DNA of 48,591 nucleotides from contig CAJVPP010000100.1 in NCBI GenBank assembly GCA_910592005.1, positions 1 through 48,591 of the forward strand, given 5' to 3'. The DNA is from Funneliformis mosseae (Eukaryota > Glomeromycota > Glomeromycetes > Glomerales > Glomeraceae). Every line of letters begins with the position of its first letter. Within the stretch, counting starts at the first letter, position 1. Positions 35,325 to 44,638 of this stretch are shown here, in pieces. A model generated the notes under the pieces. It ran no database searches, was not told the origin of the DNA, and worked only from the letters and a program-made list of their open reading frames with translations. The translations under genes and the position numbers were made by a program.

Positions 35325-35850
35325 TTAGCCTAACCCATTTGATCGCCAGAAGTATACCATTTGCGACCCACTATTACACCAGTATAAGTATAACATTTTC
35401 GCATTCTGAAGTTCAAATTATTATCATGTGATTCAATACATTGTTACAAAACGAGTAATGTAATGTTTATCTTATTCATTTTATAAAGTATATTCATATT
35501 TTGTAAGTATTTCTATCATATTTTATCTTAATTGAATATAGTGTAAATATTGGGCATAGTAATATTCTTGCGAGTACTACATGTAAAAAAATTCAATTCA
35601 CGTAACTTTCAAGAGATCCTGTCTGACCCATTTGATTATCGAAATAAAGTGATTTTGAGATATACAATTTGAAAGATTGAAGCTGATGCCATTTTACAAC
35701 CCAACTATTGCCTATTTATTACTGGTATGTGTATGCTGATTTCGCATCCTGAAGTCAGAGATGCAATATGTATTATCTTAGCCTGACCCATTTGATTGAC
35801 AGAAATATACTATTTGCGACCTAACTATTGCCTATTAGTTGCCGGTATAT
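35325..35850. repeat. Three long direct repeats left of the primase element
   Basis: GCCTGACCCATTTGATTG-CAGAA-TATAC-ATTTGCGACC-AACTATTGCCTATTA recurs, with divergence, at 35325-35410, 35622-35758 and 35778-35850. In the first two copies it is followed by TTTTCGCATTCTGAAGT or TTTCGCATCCTGAAGT. The copies are in the same orientation and differ by insertions. They could be iteron-like sites or nested repeat decay; function is inferred. Confidence 0.7.
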
Positions 35851-35932
35851 TAGCAGAATATTGTAAATACTTCTGAAGCCTGATCATAGTTTAATCTAGG
35901 TTTGAGGTAATGAATATACTATTTTTTTGAGT

Positions 35933-36273
35933 GTTACTAGTGTCACCAGTTAGTATATGAAATTAGTAACAGAACTAGTGACACGTTCATTATACTTCTT
36001 GAGATTATTAAGCTATTTCATTTCTTTCTTGATTAGTGTCACTAGTATCACTAGTAAAAGAGTAATAAATTCTAGGAAAAAATCAAAATTTTTCTACACT
36101 ATCCCTATAGTATATGTGTGATATATGTATATTAAAAAAATAAAAAAAAAAGTTAAGAAACTCAATTTTTTCCTGTGACACTTGTGACACCTGTGATAGT
36201 CATCAAGAAGATTTTCTCTCAGCCTAAAATTCCTAAAGAGCCTATTGTCTGCGTCACAAGTTCTGTCACAAGC
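35933..36273. repeat. Cluster of palindromic TAGTGTCACTAG-type motifs
   Basis: Both orientations of TGTCAC/GTGACA recur in a short span: ACTAGTGTCACCAGT (about 35936), CTAGTGACAC (about 35975), TAGTGTCACTAGTATCACTA (about 36034), TGTGACACTTGTGACACC (about 36173) and GTCACAAGTTCTGTCACAAG (about 36253). The motifs lie immediately downstream of the small minus-strand Cys/His gene, within the end region of the primase element. The density looks like binding sites for a replication or recombination protein; this is inference. Confidence 0.7.
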
Positions 36274-36290
36274 TTTTTTTTCTTGTAATA

Positions 36291-36538
36291 TTAGTGATAA
36301 ATTATATCATTTTTGTTTATCTTTAAATTTCCTACCAGTATTTGTGTCAAAGCTAACTTAGCCCGCTTTTTCTGATGATAATGTTTTCTTGATCTATGTT
36401 TTTTTGCATATGTATCACAATAGTCATATCTGGATCTTGTTTTCTTACCACATTCTTTATAAGGAATTTGCCTAGAATTCTAATAGACTTTACATCCCTT
36501 TGGATCATAGTATCTCTGATTGCATACTTCTCCAGTTC
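36291..36538 (-). pseudogene. Small Cys/His-rich basic protein of the mobile element
   Basis: On the minus strand a continuous phrase reads GEVCNQRYYDPKGCKVY, then one TAG, then ECGKKTRSRYDYCDTYAKKH followed by HYHQKKRAKL, ending at TAA 36293-36291. Four to five Cys and clustered His/Lys/Arg suggest a zinc-binding nucleic-acid-binding protein. The TAG is one C-to-T change from CAG. The 5' end may be a splice acceptor (TTTTTAG at about 36539). It is divergent from the primase gene 190 bases away, so the two may share a promoter. Family unknown. Confidence 0.5.
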
Positions 36539-36731
36539 TAAAAATATATAGATAATAATAAAAATTCCAGGATAGATCCTTCTGGAATTGTGTCTCTTTT
36601 TTTCTGCTTTTCATTTATATATATCTATTAACAATATCAGGGAATTATTTTTATTTTAAACTTTTTTCTTGCAAATAATATATCTTGAGTTTTGGTATAA
36701 CTATAAATTATCTTGAATTGCTTAAGAAAAA

Positions 36732-39700
36732 ATGATCCAATCTGAGCTTTCAGAGTTCCTCAACATCCCACCCTATATGAGTTTAAAAGCGCTGATGTAG
36801 GTAAATACCGTTATAAAATTTGGGACAATAGTATCAGACCAAAACATTTTCTTAGCGCAGATCATGAGGATGGAATAGAGCTATACTTTTAGAACGTGAA
36901 GGTCATTCCTTACACAAATTTATTAGTGGAGATGAGCCATTCTGTCCTTTTATAGATTTTGATTACCAGTAAAAACCTTAGATGCTATTACTTCTAAGCT
37001 CTCAGATATTCAGGCTAAAAACACACTTTATAATGCTTTTAGAGTTGTCTGTCTAGAAATATTTTCAAAGTAGGATAAAAAAACTATATTCATTGCTGAT
37101 AGTAGTGATGCGAAAAAAATATCTCTCCATGGCTCAACTTTCGGTATGAGACTTCCAAGCATCATTCAGTTTATAATATTTATTAAGCTTATTCGTAAAA
37201 AACTCCCAACAGGATTACAGGATAAAGGTATTGTAGATAATATAACAAATAAATGATCATTTTCATTGCGAATACTTGGATCACCTAAATACAATAAAAA
37301 AACAGAGGAACACGTTTGTATAAAAAAAGCTATTTGTCCAAAAAATAGATCTATCTTCGACTTTATGATCCGCCAACCCAATGATGAATCAGAAATCATT
37401 GACAACAATTCTCTCTTAGCTGTTTCAGAAATGGAAAGCGTAAAATATGCTATTATAAGTAATAAGACAACTATAGCTGAATTTAAACTAGTAGAAACAT
37501 TACTTCAAGAGGCTAGCATCGAAGAGTATAGACTCTCATATCTATCTGAAAATTTTCCTGATAAATTTCCACTATCACGTATCTCTCTATCATACTGTCT
37601 AATATGTAACTGAGAACATGATAGTGATAATGCATATATTATTCGAAATAAAAATTCTACAGCTTTTTCTGCTACTAGGCAGACAATAATAGGGAACTCA
37701 GCTCCAGAAAACCTTTAAAAAAACTTACTATTAGCAAAACTGCCTTGAATTGAGAAAGGAAACTTCTAATTCCAGTAAAATTAGAACAATCTAGAATTAC
37801 GAATCCAAAAGATCAATTTGTATTTTGACTTATTACTTATGTATACTTCAGGTAAGAAATTCTTCCGTGCTGAAGTTTATGAAACTATTCAAGTAACAGT
37901 TGCCTATATGCAAGGAACTTCAAAATTATAGTTTCTTAAGTGTAAAAATGCAAAAATGGCCTTTTCTTTGATATAGGATCTAAACTAAAGCTTGCTGATT
38001 ACAAGATTAATATAATCAAATATAGTGTAGAATTGATAAAGTTAAAATCATTGATAGATTAAGCAGATACTAAAGGTCTAATACTTTATAAAGATTATAA
38101 TTTCCTCCTATATCTACCAAATACCTCCCAATTAGTTACAGATTTCTTCAACCTTTTTCTAGGATTTTTAGCTAAGCCCGCATCAGAAATTAATAAAGAA
38201 ATTATAGATCTAATTCTCTAGCATACGAAGAATATAATTAGTGATAAAAATGAGAAGCTTCACAAATATCTTTAGAAATAGTAGACATATTTAATGCAGA
38301 AGCCAAAAAAAGCCTCAGTCAATTTTAGTTCTAAAGTCTAAACTACAGCAGTGTGGAAAAAATATTATTACTGACTTTATTGGTGATAAAGTTCTTAGAA
38401 AACATCTTCATTATGCTACATCAAATTTGGAAAAAATTCTTAGGCGATTTAATAATGCCATCCAAGCTCGAAAGCTTATTATTATGAATGAGACTGAAAT
38501 GTCTAGTGGGGATTAGCATAGATTTAATAAACATCTCAAATCTCTTATAACAGAAGGAATGGTGACTATAGAGCGCAAAGGTCTTGAATCTAAATGACTA
38601 AAAGATTTTGCTGAGTATATGATTATAAGCAACCAGGATGCCCTGCTCAAAATAGATATAGGGGATTCTCACGTAATCTGTTTTGATGTTTCTTCACAAT
38701 GTAGAAGAAATATAGCATATTTTAAGTGACTAAGGAAAGTTTTTGATCAATCTGATGTATCAGGAGTAGTTATGAAATATCTTCTTAGTCTTGATCTCTC
38801 AAATTTTGAATCACAAGAAATTCCTATAACTAAAATGAAATCAGATATAATGCGAGACCAGCTACCTAATCCCATTTGATTTATAATCAACTATATTGCA
38901 TCTCGAGCTAAGGATAGTGTAGTTGAGTTAAGTAAGAAAGCATTATATTAGAAGTATCTTGAATAGTGTGAAGAGGATGGCGAAAAGCCATTTTCTAATA
39001 ACATCGCTAGAAAGAAATTCTCAGATATTAGTATTGAGAGCAAACAAACACAAACAGGTGGTGAAAAAAGGAAATGGCAATACATTCTCGACTGCTTCAA
39101 AATTGTAGCTAAGCTTCGTGAATCTGGCCTAGAAGATATAAAAGAATTTTCTGATATATCTGAGTTTACTAAAGCGAACTTCTCTCAATTCGACTTACCT
39201 AAAAATGAGACAACAGACATACTCATATTCAATATACCAGAAATTATTCCTCGAAAAATAGAAAAAACTGAAGCTTTAGTCACCTCAATATCTGGGACAT
39301 TTAAAACTACTAAGACTTCTAAAACACCTAAGCTAGTAATCAATAAACCTGAAATTAGCAAACCTTTCAAATCTATTAAGCGTATCAGTAATGTGTTAAA
39401 AGTACCTAAACCCAGTAATAATGAAATATTATCTACAAGAATTCGACGAGAAGAGCGTCTCAGAAAATAGGCAATTGATCATAGTGAAGACCCTGATAAG
39501 TTTATAATGATTACAGAAAAAAATGTTAACTTTTTTCAGGAGTATTGAAATATGATGATGGTAGATGTAGAAGTCATAGAATTTGCTAGAGAAAATAATA
39601 TGAACCCAAATGATTTATTTTACATGACTAGAAGGGAAAGGTTAATAAGCAAAGAAATATATCTCTAGGAGTTTGAGAATGTGAAAAAACCCTAAGAGTG

Positions 39701-39793
39701 TATTTATGATGATGAGGAATGGCAAAAAAATATAAGCATACTCCAGAAGAATGGTATGCTTTAGTAAAGAACGAATAAGAGTGGGTTAATTAA
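36732..39793 (+). pseudogene. UL52-type primase (PrimPol) fused to SF3-like helicase, broken
   Basis: Resembles archaeo-eukaryotic primases of the herpesvirus UL52/PrimPol type, but sits in a fungal mobile element. The DFD metal-binding motif is at 36955-36963. A Ser-x-His motif (SLHGS) lies near 37122-37136, and the nucleotide-binding RILGSPK near 37268. A UL52-like zinc motif, CLICN then a TGA then EHDSDNA, spans 37593-37640. Further on, CGKNIIT (about 38350) is a Walker-A-like loop with Asn for Ser/Thr, and KLIIMNETE (about 38470) a Walker B strand. The segment FAEYMIISNQDALLKIDIGDS is typical of DUF5906-like helicases. A Lys-rich tail follows to about 39.8 kb. There are frameshifts before the DFD and between 37.7 and 38.3 kb, and many in-frame stops, often TGA where Arg or Trp is expected. 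Inactive as it stands. Confidence 0.72.
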
Positions 39794-40088
39794 TATTAGT
39801 AGAGATAGGACTTTTGTTCTTTATAACTAGGTGATATATAATTCCAAATTATTATTTCATGATTATGTATTTTTTTCTACATATCCTATCTACCCGCAAA
39901 TTTTAAATTAATGTGACTAGAGCGAAAGTTATATATTTTTTCCTTCTTTAGCCTTCTGATAGTTTTTACCGACCATAGGGTAGATAAATGGCGGAATAAA
40001 TTTTTTGAATTGAACTTTTTCAGATATAAAATAACCTAAGGGTTGCATATAATCTAGTAGTCATTTTACAAGCTATATTTACACAACC

Positions 40089-41223
40089 ATGTTTGCAATT
40101 ATAACAAAGTACGTTGCAGAACACAAACTCAGTAAAGATATGAATGATGAAGAACTTAGTCAGTATACTCCAGAATTATTTGAGCTTTTGACAGATAAAC
40201 TGAAAAGAAACAAGGGCTGTCAGCGCTTCTAAAAAGTGTATAATTTTAGCAGAGAGCAGGCATTTATACTAATCCTCAATCAGAGAATTTACCGAAGTAG
40301 AAGTCAGGTAATTCTCAAAGAAGGAGAGAATGAAGCAGGTGAAGTTAATATATGTCAAATATTCAATATTATTTCAGATGAAGAAACCATCAAAAGTATA
40401 GCCTAGCGTATTGTTCAAGATAATCTTAGTGAAAAAGAAGTAAAGGTGATAGCCAAGGCTTTAACTATAACATCCTCTAATCCTGTCACTACCACATCCC
40501 GTCTTAGTAGGCTTCGAAGAGAGTGCAAAAACTTAATACCCCAGAAAAATAATCTCTGCTATATTAGATGAAGAAACAATCTACATATTTAATAAGATTC
40601 AAAAGGAGTATAAGGATCAATGTGAAAATAAAGGGACTGATTTTCCAAATCACTTCTTATTAGAATCAGTTAAGGAGAGACTCAATTTATATGACGTATC
40701 TAAGATATCCACTGTGCAAGTCCTAGCTGGTGTAATGATCATGCTTTGCATTCATCCCGCTGAAATTAAAGACTTGCGTATATCTAATGGAGATGTAACT
40801 GAATACGCAAAAAACTGAGATCAGCAGGATAATCCTCAGATATTTAGATCATTAGAAAAGAATGAAGAGTGGGCTAAACTTCTTCTTACTTAGATTCAAA
40901 ATGCAATTTTTTCTGAACAGTTAAGGGATCCGGAAGTACTAGGAGTTAAATAATTTAATACATTTCTGAAAAAAGAAAGATTTCTTCCTGAAACTGGTAA
41001 ACCACTCCTTCCTAGCTATTTGTGCAAATTAGAGGCAGTATTTGTCTTCGTATTGAATAGTGCGAAGAATTTATTAGAAGCTATGACCATCGCCAGTCAA
41101 GCCCTTTGACATTTGTCAGACAACCATTCCTCCTCAACGTAAAACTATACTATAATCAATTTTTGAAAAAGAGGATAGCCTTATGATCAGGCAACGGCAT
41201 TTGAACTCTTCAATGAAAACTAA
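40089..41223 (+). pseudogene. Tyrosine-recombinase-like protein (Crypton-like), broken
   Basis: Starts ATG 40089 after a TATATTT leader; a frameshift near 40,545 joins two parts. The first part is a helical DNA-binding-like domain (SREQAFILILNQRIYRSRSQ). The second holds VQVLAGVMIMLCIHPAEIKD, which has the layout of recombinase box I with His at the usual Arg position, then YAKN as a possible catalytic Lys, PSYLCKL at the place of the His-x-x-Arg box II, and a terminal NYTIINF that could carry the nucleophilic Tyr. The three unusual residues (Arg to His, His to Tyr, Arg to Cys) are each one C-to-T or G-to-A step from the expected codon. At least nine in-frame stops are present. Assignment as a tyrosine recombinase is inference. 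Confidence 0.5.
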
Positions 41224-41329
41224 TCACATATATTAGTTAGAGAAACGGTGATCATTGTAATATGTGTAATTTATTTTTTCAATTAAAGATACGGCATATA
41301 ATACACATTATTTATAACGCAATCAAACA

Positions 41330-42663
41330 TTTTTTATTTATCAGAACTATTAGAATGGGTTTTACATTTTTTAGCGATAGATAAATCTTTCTACCTTGCT
41401 CTATTTGTTAACCGATTTTGATATAGATGTACTATTCCTAGCTTATAGAAATATATCGAACTAAAGGGAAATGTCCTGATATATGGGCATTATTTTCCAG
41501 ATGGATATACTTATAGTGAGAGAAATCGTACTCAATGGGAAATATTTGTAAAAATAATGTGTGAAAAGAATAAGCCAGCTCATGTTTTGAATACAACCTA
41601 TCTAGAAATTACTTATTACCATTTACTTTCAGATAAAAAAATAAAAAGTATTGCGAATACATTTCTGAATATAATTTATTTAAATATCAAAAATAGTATA
41701 GGTTTTAGTGATAGAGTACTATTTATAATAGTGGAATCATATTCTAATTTAAGATGTCTCAATTTATGGAATGCTCAAACAATAACTGATAAAGGCTTAT
41801 GTGCAATTATACGATTATGCCGTAAATTAGAATATCTAAATATTTCTTACTGCAGAAATATTACTAATAAATCTTTGTTTGAAATCACAAAAAATTGTCA
41901 TGATTTACAAGGGTTCCATTTTGCTGAAGCACGTCAGATCACAGATAAATCTATAAGTTGCATCTTAAACTCATGCCCAAATTTATGAAAATATGATATT
42001 GCATATAGTAAGGGGGATGTCAAAGATGCTAATACTTTAATGCGAAAATGTTTTAATATAGAGTATCTCAACTTTTGTGGTGCCATGGCTTTATGGGACG
42101 ATAGATTAATTATAACTATTATCAAAAAATCTCTGAATTTAAGACATATAGAGATTGGCTGTAATGATATCACTGATAAGGTTAATGAAGCGTTAGCTCA
42201 TACTTGTTATAAATTAGAATACCTCAATCTGTGTTGCTGTGATTTTATTAGTGAATCATCAATTTGTAATATTATTCGCTCTTGCCTAAGGCTCCAGCAT
42301 CTCAACCTTGGCTTTTGTAAAATTACCAATATAACTATTAAAGAAATTGCTGGTTCATGTTTTAATTTAAAGTATCTTAATTTGAAAGGGTATAATAATA
42401 TTAGCAAAGAAGCTGTAGATAAGCTCGTTTCACTTAATCCAAATATCTATGTCAAGAATTTTATGGATTCAGTGAATATTCAAGCTGAGATAGAACGAGT
42501 GATAGTGCTAATATCAAGACGGCCTAGAGTTGCTAATATTAGAACTCAGTTTCACCAAATATTCCAACAACCTAATTCCAATATATTTATGACAGTTGAT
42601 AGATTACTTGATGATCAAGTAGAATGGTGGAACTCTACCAATCTAACTAATCTGAAGCAGTGA
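41330..42663 (+). pseudogene. F-box / leucine-rich-repeat protein, interrupted
   Basis: Members of this type are substrate receptors of SCF ubiquitin ligases and are greatly expanded in AM fungi. An F-box-like segment at about 41,345-41,460 reads LLEWVLHFLAIDKSFYLALF then VNRF, a stop, YRCTIPSL and a second stop. The stops TGA 41419 and TAG 41446 sit where F-box proteins have Trp. Cys-containing LRRs of FBXL type follow from about 41,690 to 42,430 ([50 protein letters not shown]). A third stop, TGA 41986, splits the LRR in the same frame. The tail to 42663 contains [20 protein letters not shown]. Frame is kept throughout, so only the stops break it. Confidence 0.75.
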
Positions 42664-42733
42664 TCATTGATCAGAATTTTTTACTGATTTGAATACTAAC
42701 ATACAGAGCATAAATAATATTATATTAGCAGGC

Positions 42734-43264
42734 ATGCAATCTGAAATAGATTCACTGAGGCAACATATTACTGAATTTGATGTCAGAAATGCGAAGCTTA
42801 TAAGGTAGATGATGGAAGAGAGTAACAGACGTAATGCTAAAATTGAGAAGTTAGAGTGGTATCTTGATGGGCTTGAAAAAGAATCAGAATCTAATAAAAA
42901 TTGCAAATTTCAGACTAGATGCATCCAAATAGCCAAGGAAATTCTTCATGAGGAGCCGATAATTGAGTATCGCCCTTCTTTCTTGAATGGATTAGAGCTT
43001 GATGCCTTCTTCCAAAAACATCAAATTGCATTGAAAGTGCAAGGGGCTCAGCATCGGTTTCATAGCATCAGTTGGTATAAAGATGTCAAAAAATTTGAGG
43101 ACATCGTTAATCGTGATCGGTAAAAAAGATGCATTTGTTATGATAATGGAATCTTCCTTTTCGAAGTATGGTATGATCAAAACCCAGAAATCGTTATTCC
43201 AGAAAGGACACGAAAAATTAAGGAATTTGTTAATAAAGCATCCAAAAGTTTTGATATCCTATAA
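42734..43264 (+). pseudogene. Coiled-coil plus Vsr/DUF559-like PD-(D/E)xK nuclease domain, broken
   Basis: From ATG 42734 a coiled-coil (EIDSLRQHITEFDVRNAKL; NRRNAKIEKLEWYLDGLEKE) leads into a C-terminal domain with the layout of Vsr-like nucleases: LELDAFFQKHQIALKVQGAQ then H, then KKFEDIVNRDR, CYDNGIFLFEVWYD. The D of LELDAFF is present. The expected Glu before VQG reads Lys (AAA for GAA, one G-to-A). In-frame stops are TAG 42806 (one step from CAG) and TAA 43121. It lies 70 bases after the F-box/LRR reading frame, in a different frame, and could once have been a separate gene or a 3' part. Nuclease activity is inferred and would be lost here. Confidence 0.6.
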
Positions 43265-43553
43265 TAATACATGTAACTTTACATTTGTATAGTATTGCGT
43301 GAATTCTTCACAAAAATTCACTGCGCCTATGTACCTATTATCTGTGATGTAATATAGACGAATTATAATACTTTTTCACATGTTACTCATGTTAATCCCG
43401 TTATTCTGTAGCATATATATATGGCAACCGTAAAAGCAGAAGACCAAATAAAGTATGTTTAGTCTGTTCACTAGTTTGAACATTCTTTGGTTTGTATATT
43501 TATTTCTATTTCTTTATAAAGCCCGTTCAACTGGTTAAACAATTTAAAAAACT

Positions 43554-44638
43554 ATGGCAGAAGGAGCTGATTGCAGAATTCGTGATGCCTTTCAGGTAAG
43601 GAGAGAAAGAGTAAAAAAGAAAAGCTTAAACGAATTCAAAAATCATATTTTATATAGAACGAAGGGGAATTGATACCTCGCGATCATACAGGAAAAACAG
43701 TATTCCTAGACAAGTTTCAACTGATACCAATCATTACGTTTTTACGACGTTTGGTGTCTCCTTTGGAGCTACGCCCATCAGCCTTCGAAGAAAATGACAG
43801 TAGAGGAGCAAATTGAATATCTATTCAAGAGTCAGGAACGCTTAATAGAGAGTATCATAAGAATACAGCCAGATACAAATTTGCTTCCGGCAACAGTGAA
43901 CCTCACCTACTCAGATCAAGTATCGAAATGGAAAGGGAAAGATGTGAAATTCATGATGGGTTCGTTGATTCGTTGTCAAGTACCAGTGAACGCGAAGGCA
44001 GTAAAGACAAGGATGAAGAACATGAAGACATTACGTTGGGCAAAAAATGTGACAGATATCCTAACAGTAAAACAATTGGACAAATGCAAACATCCTTTGG
44101 GAAATTGCTCAGAGTTGGTTCCTTGGGAGGCGATGTTTGAAAAATGATCATCCCTCAGAAAACGTGTCATCTTATACACGCGTACTCTCGCTATACCGAA
44201 GATGAGTCATCAAGTATTGAAAGTCAAACAACCATGTCTCAAATGCAATTATGTGAAAGAAAAAATGGAAGAACGTCGCGTTGCAAAGATCCACTTATCT
44301 TAGTTGATACGTTTGAAGACAAATCTCATATTGCAACCTTAATTGATTATGAAATTCTTGATAGTGATCCGAAAGAACTAATTTATTATGTAAGACGTGT
44401 TGCTGAATTTGGCTTTGATTATATAATTATTATTGGGGAGACCGAATGTGAAATGATCTTTTTAGATTGTTATGGTCATGTTTTTTTGTGGGATGATGAG
44501 AGTCAAATGTTATGGCCATTTGGTAATTCTTCTGAAAAAGCAACAAAACACTTAGTTAAAGGGAAAGATCAGTTGAGATGGTTTGTAGTGAATGGGATTG
44601 TATATGAGTATATTACGAAATGGCAAGATTTCTATTAA
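43554..44638 (+). pseudogene. Unknown protein interrupted by two in-frame TGA codons
   Basis: Exon 1 is 43554-43595 (MAEGADCRIRDAFQ), with GTAAGG donor and acceptor TATATAG at 43657. Exon 2 runs from 43658 (NEGELIPRDHTGKTVFLDKF) in one frame to TAA 44638, except for TGA at 43814 and 44138. Both could be CGA (Arg) with a single C-to-T. The segments between read like one protein: a Ser/Glu/Lys-rich middle (SSTSEREGSKDKDEEHEDIT), then a C-terminal domain with EFGFDYIIIIGETECEMIFL and GHVFLWDDESQMLWPFGNSS. I do not recognise the fold. It may be a recent pseudogene or use stop readthrough. A shorter product starting at ATG 44144 is an alternative. Confidence 0.5.

Larger units (their letters stand above)
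35300..41230. mobile_element. Composite primase-helicase / tyrosine-recombinase mobile element (decayed)
   Basis: One block holds end repeats (35.3-36.3 kb), a minus-strand Cys/His protein, a plus-strand primase-helicase and a plus-strand recombinase-like protein. All are broken by the same type of transition mutations, so they probably decayed together. The gene set (own primase, replicative helicase and integrase-like enzyme) fits a self-replicating integrating element rather than a cut-and-paste transposon. No flanking duplication or paired termini were found, so the limits are estimates. Confidence 0.5.
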
